From Stappia stellulata (GTDB lineage: Bacteria; Pseudomonadota; Alphaproteobacteria; Rhizobiales; Stappiaceae), in NCBI RefSeq assembly GCF_020176715.1, contig NZ_JAIVMF010000009.1, forward strand, positions 113,916 through 177,915: a stretch of 64,000 nt of DNA, in the 5' to 3' direction. Below the pieces are notes generated by a model. The model was not told where the DNA came from. It did no database searches and was given only the letters and a program-made list of their open reading frames with translations. Positions 8,645-16,307 of the stretch are shown piece by piece; position 1 is the first letter of the stretch; every line of letters starts with the position of its first letter. The position numbers and the translations under genes are program-made.

Positions 8645-10153
8645 ATGGACAGTCTGCGCAAATCCTTCATCGCATCCAGCACCGCGCTCGCGTTCGGCCT
8701 GTCCGTCGCGGCGCACGCGGCCCCGCTGGAGGTCGCCGTCGACAGCTCGCCGTCCGGTCTCGATCCGCATATCGTGACCGCCTTCTCCTCCTTCCAGATC
8801 ATCGATGGAACGATCTACGAGGGGCTGACGGCGCTCGACCCGGACCTCAACATCGTGCCCGGCCTTGCCAGCGCCTGGGAGATTTCCGAGGACAAGAAGA
8901 CCTACACGTTCACCCTGCGCGAGGGCGTGACCTTCCACAGTGGCGGGGCGATGACCTCCGCCGACGTGGCCGCCAGCCTCAAACGCGTGATGGATGAAGC
9001 AACCGGCTCGCCGCTCGCAAGCCGCCTTGCCGCGATCGACACCATCGAGACACCGGACGACAAAACCGTCGTCGTCAAGCTGACGGCGCCGTCGGCACCG
9101 CTTCTGTCCTCGCTGACCACCATCGCCATCGTCCCGGCGAAATACGCCGGCGACACCGAGACGCTGCAGCGCGCGCCGGACGGAACCGGCGCGTTCAAAT
9201 TCGTCGAATGGCAGCCGAATGTCGCCATCCGCCTGGAGGCGAACGACGGCTACTGGCAGGACGGCCTGCCGAAGCTCGAGGGCGTCAACTTCAACATCGT
9301 GCCGGAAGCGGCGACCCGCCAGGTCGGCCTGACGAGCGGGCAATACCACATGCTGCCCAACACCGACGCGGTGACGGCGCTGCAGATGCAGTCGCAGCCG
9401 AACATCAAACTGCAGGACACGCTGGAGCTGGCCTATTCGCTGACCGGCCTGAATGTCACCCGGCCGCCGCTCGACAATGCCAAGGTGCGCGAGGCGCTGA
9501 ACTACGCGATCAACCGCGACGACCTGGTGCAGGCCGCGCTCTTCGGCGCGGGCGTGCCCGGCGGACCGCTGTCGCCGGCGCTCAAGGGCTTCGCGACCCC
9601 GACCAACGAGCTGGCCTGTTTCACCCCCGACCCGGAAAAGGCCAAGGCACTGCTCGCCGAGGCCGGGGTGACCACCCCGGTCGAGCTTGAGCTGCTGGTC
9701 CTGCCGCGCGACGACACCAAGGCGATGGCACAGGTCATCCAGCAGCAGCTCGCCGCGATCGGCGTCAACCTGACGCTGGACATTCCCGAGATCGGCCAGT
9801 TCGTGCAGGACTGGCGCAATTCCGAGTTCGACATGTTCGTGTCGCTGAACTCGGGAACGATCGAGCCGGACGACTATTTCTACCGCACCTTCCGCACCGG
9901 CGGCTCGACCAATGTGTTCAAATATTCCAACCCCGAGCTCGACGCGCTGCTCGACGCGGGACGCGAGGAAACCGCCGTCGAGGGACGTCGCGACATCTAC
10001 AAGAAGGTGCAGGCGACGCTCGCCTGCGACGGGCCGGTGCTGTTCCTCGCCTACGGGCAGCTCTACACCGCGATGCGCGAGGCGGTGGAGGGATACCAGA
10101 TCTATCCCAATCGCTCGCTCGGATCGCTGAAGTCCGTCACGCTCGGCAACTGA
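8645..10153 (+). CDS. ABC transporter periplasmic solute-binding protein, family 5 (peptide / glycoconjugate type)
   Basis: A 502-residue SBP_bac_5 protein. I used the ATG at 8645 because it gives a clean Sec signal peptide (MDSLRKSFIASSTALAFGLS, cleavage after AHA near residue 28) and has a GAGGGGAG Shine-Dalgarno upstream; a TTG at 8618 is less likely. Family features are the VDSSPSGLDPHIVTAFSSF start, YEGLTALDPDLNIVPGLA, and TYTFTLREGVTFHSG. It binds the substrate in the periplasm and hands it to the permeases. Its neighbours suggest peptidoglycan-derived sugars or muropeptides, but the pocket cannot be read to a ligand by eye. Confidence 0.92.
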   Translation: MDSLRKSFIASSTALAFGLSVAAHAAPLEVAVDSSPSGLDPHIVTAFSSFQIIDGTIYEGLTALDPDLNIVPGLASAWEISEDKKTYTFTLREGVTFHSGGAMTSADVAASLKRVMDEATGSPLASRLAAIDTIETPDDKTVVVKLTAPSAPLLSSLTTIAIVPAKYAGDTETLQRAPDGTGAFKFVEWQPNVAIRLEANDGYWQDGLPKLEGVNFNIVPEAATRQVGLTSGQYHMLPNTDAVTALQMQSQPNIKLQDTLELAYSLTGLNVTRPPLDNAKVREALNYAINRDDLVQAALFGAGVPGGPLSPALKGFATPTNELACFTPDPEKAKALLAEAGVTTPVELELLVLPRDDTKAMAQVIQQQLAAIGVNLTLDIPEIGQFVQDWRNSEFDMFVSLNSGTIEPDDYFYRTFRTGGSTNVFKYSNPELDALLDAGREETAVEGRRDIYKKVQATLACDGPVLFLAYGQLYTAMREAVEGYQIYPNRSLGSLKSVTLGN

Positions 10154-10172
10154 CCGATCTGAAACCGCGGAT

Positions 10173-10195
10173 CCGGCGGCGGCAGCCGCCGCCGG
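10173..10195 (+). terminator. Intercistronic GC hairpin between SBP and permease genes (attenuator or mRNA-stability element)
   Basis: CCGGCGGCGGC-A-GCCGCCGCCGG is a perfect 11-bp inverted repeat in the 70-bp gap after the binding-protein stop. It has no T-tract. Such hairpins often lower permease expression relative to the binding protein by partial termination or by blocking 3' decay. Confidence 0.55.
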
Positions 10196-10223
10196 TCTCC
10201 CGCGCCGAACGGATTGCCCGGCC

Positions 10224-11177
10224 ATGGTGTTTCTCAGACGGCTTCGCGGACGCCTCATCGACCTCGCCTTCGTGATCGCGGGCGTCTCGGTGCTGGTCTT
10301 CGGCTTCATCCGGATGATCCCGGGCGACGCCGTGGCGATCATGCTGGGCGCCAATGCGGAAGTGACGCCCGAGCGGATCGCGGCGGTGCGCACCCGCCTC
10401 GGGCTCGACCTTCCGATCCACGAACAATATGTCGCCTGGCTGTCGGACGTGCTGCGCGGCGACTTCGGCGTCTCGATCTGGACCGGCAAGCCGGTGATCG
10501 ACGAGATCGCCGCCCATGTCTGGCCGACGCTTCAGCTGACGCTGCTGGCGCTTGCCACTGCCGTGATCCTCGCCATTCCGCTCGGCATCCTGATGGCCCG
10601 GCTGCGCGGACGGCGCGGCGAGGCGCTGGTGCAGGCCGGCTCTGTGGTCGGCCTCACCGTCCCGCCGTTCTGGCTCGGCATCATTATGATCCTGACGCTG
10701 TCGGCCGTCGCGCCGGGTGTGCAGATGCTCGGCTATGTGCCGTTCTCGCAGGATCCGCTCGGCAATCTGGCGCGGCTGATCCTGCCGGCCATCGCGCTCA
10801 GCCTGCCGATCATGGCGAACCTTGCCCGCCTGCTGCGCTCCACCCTGCTGGAGGCAATGCAGCAGGACTATATCCGCACCGCGCGGGCCAAGGGCGTGCC
10901 GGCCCGGCGGGTGCTCTACCGCCACGCCTTGCGCAATGCGCTGATCCCCTTCATCACCAGCGTCGGCATCATGGCCGGCTACCTGCTCGGCGGCGCCATC
11001 GTGATCGAGCAGGTCTTCGCCATTCCCGGCCTCGGCCGGCTGATCCTCGGCGCCATCGCGGAGCGCAACTATCCGCTGATCCAGGCGACGATCCTGCTGG
11101 TGACCTGCAGCTTCGTCTTCGTCAACTTCGCCGTCGACGTCGTCTATGCACTGATCGACCCGAGGATTTCGGAATGA
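10224..11177 (+). CDS. ABC transporter permease (OppB/DppB-type)
   Basis: A 317-residue inner-membrane protein with about six hydrophobic helices; the first is near residues 8-30 (LAFVIAGVSVLVFGFIRMIP). The N-terminal half keeps the DppB pattern with GDAVAIMLG and a long periplasmic loop (RLGLDLPIHEQYVAWL). The cytoplasmic EAA loop is DYIRTARAKGVPARRVLYRH near residue 215. It pairs with the downstream permease, whose start overlaps its stop (ATGA). Confidence 0.94.
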   Translation: MVFLRRLRGRLIDLAFVIAGVSVLVFGFIRMIPGDAVAIMLGANAEVTPERIAAVRTRLGLDLPIHEQYVAWLSDVLRGDFGVSIWTGKPVIDEIAAHVWPTLQLTLLALATAVILAIPLGILMARLRGRRGEALVQAGSVVGLTVPPFWLGIIMILTLSAVAPGVQMLGYVPFSQDPLGNLARLILPAIALSLPIMANLARLLRSTLLEAMQQDYIRTARAKGVPARRVLYRHALRNALIPFITSVGIMAGYLLGGAIVIEQVFAIPGLGRLILGAIAERNYPLIQATILLVTCSFVFVNFAVDVVYALIDPRISE

Positions 11178-12034
11178 GCGCCCCGGCAAGCCCCCCGCAA
11201 GCGCAGGCCCGCAGCAAACGCAGACCTCTCCTGTCGCTCTATTCCGTCGCGCTGACGATGATCGTCATCCTCGTTCTGGTCGCGCTCGCCGCACCGCTGA
11301 TCGCGCCCTACGATCCGCTGGGGCAGGACATCCTGCAGCGGCTCAAGGGACCGTCTTCCGCCCATTGGCTCGGCACCGACCAACTCGGCCGCGACGTTCT
11401 CTCGCGGATCATCTACGGCTTGCGCTCCTCGCTCTCGATTTCGGCGAGCGCCGTCTTCGTCGCCTTTCTCGGCGGCAGCGTGCTCGGCCTGCTGGCGGCC
11501 TACTACCGGGGCTGGACCGAACGGATCATCATGCGGCTGATGGACGTGCTCTTCGCCTTTCCGGTGATGCTGCTCGCCATTGGCGTCATCGCGGTGATGG
11601 GCCCAGGCGCGGTGCCCACGGCGGCTGCCATCGCCATCGTCTACACGCCGATCTTCGCCCGCCTGTTGCGCGGTCCGGCGCTTGTCGTGGCCGAGAGCGA
11701 TTTCGTTCTGAGCGCGCGTTCCATCGGCGCCTCGGACCTGCGCATCATCCTGCACCACATCCTGCCCAATCTGGTCAGCGTCATCCTGGTGCAGTTCAGC
11801 CTGCTGTTGTCGTCGGCGATCCTGGTGGAGGCGTCGCTGTCGTTTCTGGGCCTCGGCACCCAGCCGCCGACGCCGTCGCTCGGCATGATGCTGTCGGAAG
11901 GCCGCAATTTCCTGTTTCTCGCCCCCTGGGCTGCGATTTTTTCCGGCGTGGCAATCCTGATCGTCGCCTTCGCGCTGAACCTTTTCGGCGATGCGCTGCG
12001 CGACGATCTCGACCCGAGGCTGCGCCAATCCTGA
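11174..12034 (+). CDS. ABC transporter permease (OppC/DppC-type)
   Basis: A 286-residue inner-membrane permease. It has the OppC N-terminal helix (VALTMIVILVLVALAAPLIA), the HWLGTDQLGRDVLSRIIYG family signature near residues 60-80, and the EAA loop DFVLSARSIGASDLRIILHH near 180. The C-terminus (FALNLFGDALRDDLDPRLR) is typical. It overlaps the upstream permease by 4 bp and is followed after 48 bp by the ubiquitin-like gene on the same strand, so these may share one transcript. Confidence 0.94.
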   Translation: MSAPASPPQAQARSKRRPLLSLYSVALTMIVILVLVALAAPLIAPYDPLGQDILQRLKGPSSAHWLGTDQLGRDVLSRIIYGLRSSLSISASAVFVAFLGGSVLGLLAAYYRGWTERIIMRLMDVLFAFPVMLLAIGVIAVMGPGAVPTAAAIAIVYTPIFARLLRGPALVVAESDFVLSARSIGASDLRIILHHILPNLVSVILVQFSLLLSSAILVEASLSFLGLGTQPPTPSLGMMLSEGRNFLFLAPWAAIFSGVAILIVAFALNLFGDALRDDLDPRLRQS

Positions 12035-12082
12035 CCGACGCCCGAGCCTGCCCCGGGGCCGGACGAACAGGGAGAGCTTGCG

Positions 12083-12319
12083 ATGGACGACAGACGCGAA
12101 ATCACCATCAACCGCCGCCGCTTCGACCGGGACGACGGCGTCGAGCCGACGATGACCGCCGACGATCTCGCCGCACTTGCCGGGATCCCGGCGCAAAACG
12201 CCATCGTCGAGCGGGAGACCGGACCGCGCACCTATGAAGCGCTCGAGCGGGGCGCAGCACTTCCCATGCGCTCGGGCATGCATTTCCTCGTGACCCGCAA
12301 GTTCGTCATGGGCGGCTAG
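12083..12319 (+). CDS. Ubiquitin-like beta-grasp protein ending in Gly-Gly (multiubiquitin-type single domain)
   Basis: This 78-residue protein has a GGGAGAG ribosome-binding site and sits 27 bp upstream of an E1-type gene. Its order of elements is ITINRRRFD at the N-terminus, the helix-forming TADDLAALAGIP near residues 33-44, then YEALERGAALPMRSGMHFLV and a C-terminal FVMGG ending exactly at Gly77-Gly78. That layout matches my recollection of the bacterial multiubiquitin domain family, here as one unit. An exposed diglycine tail is what E1 enzymes adenylate, so no processing protease would be needed. Whether it is conjugated to targets or acts as a sulfur carrier is unknown. It lacks the PPVSGG-type tail of MoaD. 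Confidence 0.8.
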   Translation: MDDRREITINRRRFDRDDGVEPTMTADDLAALAGIPAQNAIVERETGPRTYEALERGAALPMRSGMHFLVTRKFVMGG

Positions 12320-12346
12320 CCCGCCGCATCCGCACTGGAGGCCCGA

Positions 12347-13705
12347 ATGCACCCCCGCGACGAGACCGCCAGGACCCTGCTGCGCCTTGGCAAGACCGAG
12401 TTCGACATGCTCAGCGCCGACGCGCTGCCCGATTCCCCGGCGCACGACTGGACGGCGACGCTTGCCGTGACGCGCGCGCAGGACGCAAGCGTGTGGACGC
12501 TGCGCCCGCTCCATCTTGGACTGCCCGACGCGGCAGAGGGGACCAGAGCCGAAATCCGCACACTGGCAATCGACAGCGAAGACGCCTTTCGCGCCGCCCT
12601 CGACGCGTGGAGCGATGCAGCGGATGCCGACGACGGCGGCGTCGGGGTTCGCCTGCTGATCGGCATCGCGCTGCAGGGGCCGCCGGAAATCGCCGCGCGC
12701 TGGCGCACGTCCGACGGCTGGCGCGCAATCGACCGCGTGTTCCTCGAGGGCCAGCCCGGCGCGCGCCTTTGGAAGGATGGCACGCCACCGCCGCCGGACG
12801 ACCTGCCCCCCGAGCGGGTCGCGCGATTCACCAGTTCCTTCGGCGTCGAGGCCTATCAGCGCCTGCGGCGATCCACCGCTGTCGTGATCGGCGCCGGCGG
12901 CACCGGATCGGTCGCGATCCCGATGCTGGCGCGGGCCGGCGTCGGCAAGATCGTCATCGTCGATTCCGATCTGATCAGTCCGTCGAACCTGGAGCGCACC
13001 CACGCAAGCTTCCCAGAACACATCGAAACGCCGACGTTGAAGGCGGCCCTTGCCCGCGACCACGTGCGCCGCATCGATCCGGACATCGAGGTGATCGCCT
13101 TCGACGGACGGCTGCCGCAACGCGCCATCGTGGAGGAAGTCGCGCAGGCGGACGTGCTGCTCGGCTGCACCGACCAGCACACCAGCCGGCTGGTGGTCAG
13201 CGACATGGCGCGCCGCTATCTGGTGCCGGCCATCGACTGCGGCGGGCTGATCGAAGGGGCGAACGGCCTCGTCACCGGGCAGATCATCCAGCTGGTGCTG
13301 TTTCGTTCCCACGACCCCTGCCCGCGCTGCCGGGGCATGGTCGATGATATGCGCATGCGCCAGGAGCTGATGTCGCCCGAGGAGCGACAGGCACTGCTGG
13401 AGGCGGCCGGCGACCAAGCGCCGCCACCGGAAGCGCATGAGATCCCGCAGATCGACACGGTCGGCTATATCACCACGGTGAGCGGCACGCTGGCGGCGGG
13501 CTATGCCATCGGCTGGCTGACCGGGCGATTCGAGCCGCCGTTCGAACGCATGCAGATGAACCTCATCGCCGAGTGTCTCGACGTGACCGACCGGCCGCAG
13601 CCGGTGGACGAGGCCTGCAGTTGCCAGGACGAACGCGGGCTGGGAGATTCCGGAGAACTGCCCTTCGCCATCCCGGCGCATTGGGGCGCGGCGCGCCGCC
13701 TGTAA
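12347..13705 (+). CDS. E1-like ThiF/MoeB-family adenylyltransferase with a novel N-terminal domain
   Basis: A 452-residue protein starting after a good GGAGG site. Residues about 170-410 form an E1 adenylation domain: VVIGAGGTGSVAIPML (179-194), IVDSDLISPSNLER (204-217) with the arginine of the NLxR motif, GCTDQHTSRLVVSDMA (273-288) and PAIDCGG (294-300). Four cysteines, CPRC (325-328) and CSC (424-426), could bind zinc as in MoeB/ThiF. The N-terminal ~165 residues have no cysteine and no JAMM HxH motif, so they are neither a catalytic E2 nor an active JAB peptidase; I do not recognise them. It almost certainly activates the ubiquitin-like protein encoded just upstream. Confidence 0.85.
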   Translation: MHPRDETARTLLRLGKTEFDMLSADALPDSPAHDWTATLAVTRAQDASVWTLRPLHLGLPDAAEGTRAEIRTLAIDSEDAFRAALDAWSDAADADDGGVGVRLLIGIALQGPPEIAARWRTSDGWRAIDRVFLEGQPGARLWKDGTPPPPDDLPPERVARFTSSFGVEAYQRLRRSTAVVIGAGGTGSVAIPMLARAGVGKIVIVDSDLISPSNLERTHASFPEHIETPTLKAALARDHVRRIDPDIEVIAFDGRLPQRAIVEEVAQADVLLGCTDQHTSRLVVSDMARRYLVPAIDCGGLIEGANGLVTGQIIQLVLFRSHDPCPRCRGMVDDMRMRQELMSPEERQALLEAAGDQAPPPEAHEIPQIDTVGYITTVSGTLAAGYAIGWLTGRFEPPFERMQMNLIAECLDVTDRPQPVDEACSCQDERGLGDSGELPFAIPAHWGAARRL

Positions 13706-13717
13706 GCGGACCGCCGA

Positions 13718-14725
13718 TCAGTCCGCCTCGAAGCAGCTGCGCAGATATTGCAGGGAGCGCGCCTGCGCCCGGTTGTCGCGATGGCTTTCGCCCGCGCCCG
13801 GCTCGACTTCGAGCACGAGGCCGGTGACGGCTGTGCTGCCCAGCGCATCGGGGAAGCGGTCCCAGGGCAAATTGCCGGTGCCGACCTCAAGGCCTTCGGT
13901 CACCAGCGCGTCGAGCGGGATTTCTGGCGGACATGCGGCGGCGTCGGGATAGAAAAGACTGTCGCTGACATGCAGCCACGGCATCTCGCCATCGACGAAA
14001 TCGAAGGGATGAAGCCGCTCGCAGCGCTCAAGGTCCTCCTCAAGCACGGCGGAAAACCGGGGATCGTCCTTCGTCGCTGCCGGATGCGCCCGGCGCCAGT
14101 TGAACAGATTGGACGACAGCGTCGCATGGGCGGTGTCGACGAAGGGCGCGACATTGGCCAGCCCCTCTCGGGTGACAAAAGCGCGAAACTCCGCGATCTC
14201 CCAGGGGAAGAAATGATCGAGCGGGCCGGCGAGAAACGACCGGCCGTCGCGCGGCAGCAGCGAATAGTGGCCTACGTTTTCCACCAAAAGCAGGATGTCG
14301 GGGGCCAGACGGGCCAGACGCGCGATTTCCGCGTTGAAGCCGGCGGTTGCCTCGGGCCGGTTCGCCCGTTGCGGAGCGTCACCGTAGACAAGCCCCCAGT
14401 AGCGATGGATCACGACGCGGCCCGCCCCCGCCTCGGCGGCAAACCGCAGGGCATCCTCCACCTGATCGGCGTCGAAGTCCTGCTCCGTCACCCTTGCGAC
14501 CTTCTGCAAGGGCACATGTACGGTGAGATCGAGCGGGCCGTGGACCTGGCGCAGCCGGTCGAGATTTTCCAAGCACACCCGCCTCGCCGCCGCGTCCTCC
14601 AGATCGCGCGGGCCGAAGGTGTGCAGTTCAAGCACGACCGGAAGTCCGGCCGCCCGCAGCGCAATCGCCCGGTCGGCAAGCTGGGCTGCGTCCATCACGG
14701 CGGCCTTCAAGGCGTAGTGCGGCAT
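13718..14725 (-). CDS. TIM-barrel protein of the xylose isomerase-like / AP endonuclease 2 superfamily
   Basis: A 335-residue protein starting at the ATG at 14725 behind a GGAGAC stretch. Alternating strands carry acidic and histidine residues in the pattern of sugar-phosphate isomerase/epimerases: VVLELHTFG near residue 32, GRVVIHRYWG near 105, ILLLVENVGHYSLLP near 145, FVDTAHATLSSNL near 195, and GLVLEVEPGAGES near 310. Such proteins isomerise or epimerise keto-sugars, or cleave AP sites. The substrate is unknown. It converges on the E1 gene with 12 bp between stops and lies downstream of the CoA-transferase gene on the same strand. Confidence 0.75.
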   Translation of the reverse strand: MPHYALKAAVMDAAQLADRAIALRAAGLPVVLELHTFGPRDLEDAAARRVCLENLDRLRQVHGPLDLTVHVPLQKVARVTEQDFDADQVEDALRFAAEAGAGRVVIHRYWGLVYGDAPQRANRPEATAGFNAEIARLARLAPDILLLVENVGHYSLLPRDGRSFLAGPLDHFFPWEIAEFRAFVTREGLANVAPFVDTAHATLSSNLFNWRRAHPAATKDDPRFSAVLEEDLERCERLHPFDFVDGEMPWLHVSDSLFYPDAAACPPEIPLDALVTEGLEVGTGNLPWDRFPDALGSTAVTGLVLEVEPGAGESHRDNRAQARSLQYLRSCFEAD

Positions 14726-14800
14726 GAGGGCGGGTCTCCAGTGGGCGCGCCTCCCGCTTGGGCGGGGGGCCTCAGTCTCTCTATACTGAGGCACTGCGCG

Positions 14801-15994
14801 TCACAGACAATGCGTTTCCTGGATGGCGGCAAATTCCTCGTCGCCGATGCCGAGCCAGTCGCCCAGAACCTCGCGGGTATGCGCGCCCAGCGCCGGCGGG
14901 CCGCGATGAACGCCGGGCGGCGTTGCCGACATCTTGATCGCCGAGGCCGGCACGGGGACCGTGCCGCCGGCTGGATGGGGCACATCGACGATCTGTCCGC
15001 GGTGGGCGAGATGAGGATTTTCCACGACATCGGCAATGCTTGCCACCGGCTCGCAGGGGACGCCGACCGCATGCAGCACGGCGAGGATCGATTGCGCGTC
15101 ATGTTCCAGGCCCCAGGCGTCGATGATCGCCTCGAGCTCGGCGACATTGGCGTTGCGGGCGAAGAAGGTCGAGAAGCGGTCGTCGCCCGAAAGCTCGGGC
15201 CTGCCCATCGCCTCGCAGAAGCGCACGAAATGATGATCGTTGCCGGCGACGACATAGACCCATTTGTCGTCGCGGCTCTTGAAGCAATGCGAGGGCGAGA
15301 GATAGCGGTCGCGGTTGCCGAGCCGCGTCTGCTCGGTCCCGAAGAGCTTCGATTCGCCGATGGCCGTCGTCAGCATCGACAAGGCACTGTCCATCAGCGT
15401 CGCCTCGACCACCTGCCCCTTGCCGGTTTCGTGCCGCGCCTGCAGAGCCGCGAGCGCCGCGATGCTCGCGTAAAGCGCGGTTGAATAATCCGACACGAAA
15501 ACGCCGGCCATGGTCGGCGCGCCGTCGGCCGGGCCGGTCAGCGTCATGATGCCGCTATGCGCTTGGGCGGCCCCATCAAAACAGGGATGGGAGGCCATCG
15601 GCCCGTCCTGACCGAAGCCGGAAATGCGCACGAGGATGAGCCCCGGATTTTCCGCCGACAGGACATCGTAGCCGCAGCCCATCTTCTCCAGCGTGCCGGG
15701 GCGAAAATTCTCGATCAGGATGTCGGCCTTGGCCGCAAGCCGGCGCAATAGCGCCTGACCGTCGGGATTGCGGAAGTCGAGGGTCAGGCTGCGCTTGTTG
15801 CGATTCGCCCCCATGAAGAACAACGTCTCGCCGGCGACCATCTCGCCGACCCTGCGCCCCTCCTCGCCGCCGTCGGCACGCTCCACCTTCACAACATCCG
15901 CACCAAGATCTCCAAAGACCTGACCACAGAAAGGCCCAGCAATATACCTGGATAAATCAAGTACTTTTATATTATTCAGAGATTTATTTTGCAT
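14801..15994 (-). CDS. Class III CoA-transferase (CaiB/BaiF family)
   Basis: A 397-residue family III CoA-transferase. I chose the ATG at 15994 because MQNKSLNNIKVLDLSRYIAG matches the usual family N-terminus; an ATG at 16012 would add six residues. Landmarks are GPFCGQVFGDLGADVVKVE, GANRNKRSLTLDF and IENFRPGTLEKMG, and the likely acyl-accepting aspartate is Asp140 in HPCFDGAAQAHSGIM. The family moves CoA between carboxylic acids without an energy cost. The first ~25 codons are noticeably AT-rich against a GC-rich body. It is divergent from the MoaD-like gene, so the 16.0-kb gap holds both promoters. Substrates are unknown. Confidence 0.85.
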   Translation of the reverse strand: MQNKSLNNIKVLDLSRYIAGPFCGQVFGDLGADVVKVERADGGEEGRRVGEMVAGETLFFMGANRNKRSLTLDFRNPDGQALLRRLAAKADILIENFRPGTLEKMGCGYDVLSAENPGLILVRISGFGQDGPMASHPCFDGAAQAHSGIMTLTGPADGAPTMAGVFVSDYSTALYASIAALAALQARHETGKGQVVEATLMDSALSMLTTAIGESKLFGTEQTRLGNRDRYLSPSHCFKSRDDKWVYVVAGNDHHFVRFCEAMGRPELSGDDRFSTFFARNANVAELEAIIDAWGLEHDAQSILAVLHAVGVPCEPVASIADVVENPHLAHRGQIVDVPHPAGGTVPVPASAIKMSATPPGVHRGPPALGAHTREVLGDWLGIGDEEFAAIQETHCL

Positions 15995-16055
15995 ATCGCT
16001 GTTTTCTTTCATCGGACATTCAAGTACAATTCCCCGAAATTCAGGAGGATTTGCG

Positions 16056-16307
16056 ATGAAGGTTAAATTCCATACGTGGCTCAAGACCAAGACCGGCTGT
16101 GCCGAGGAAGAGATCGACCCGCCCGCGCATGTGCGCACCATCGCGGACCTGACCGCGTTTCTCTCCGAACGCCATCGGGAAGCGGCGCCGCTCTTCGCGA
16201 TGCCGCAGGCGCTGCGCTATGTGGTCGACCGGCGCTATGTCGATGCGGACCATGAGCTGTCCCCCTCGCAGGTCGTTGAAATCTATCCGCCGGTGACCGG
16301 CGGCTGA
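16056..16307 (+). CDS. MoaD/ThiS-like sulfur-carrier protein ending in PPVTGG
   Basis: An 83-residue beta-grasp protein with an AGGAGG site 7 bases before the ATG. It starts MKVKFHTWLKTKTGC, has a RTIADLTAFLSERH helix near residues 27-40, a YVDADHELSPSQVVEIYPP strand region and a C-terminal TGG. MoaD proteins typically end in PPVSGG, so this is close to molybdopterin synthase small subunit, but no moaE lies in the window. After adenylation by the E1 encoded opposite, its terminal glycine would carry a thiocarboxylate. Its 3' end overlaps the antisense E1 gene by 25 bp. It could serve molybdopterin or another thiolation pathway. Confidence 0.85.
   Translation: MKVKFHTWLKTKTGCAEEEIDPPAHVRTIADLTAFLSERHREAAPLFAMPQALRYVVDRRYVDADHELSPSQVVEIYPPVTGG

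Noticed and set aside
11144..13681. 845-codon minus-strand open frame opposite the permease, ubiquitin-like and E1 genes
   Set aside because: Low-complexity His/Arg/Asp-rich translation without known domains; fully covered by well-supported plus-strand genes.
13748..15484. Long plus-strand open frame of 578 codons opposite the TIM-barrel and CoA-transferase genes
   Set aside because: Arginine/alanine-rich antisense translation with no family motifs, a product of GC-rich codon bias; the minus-strand genes carry clear family motifs over the same DNA.
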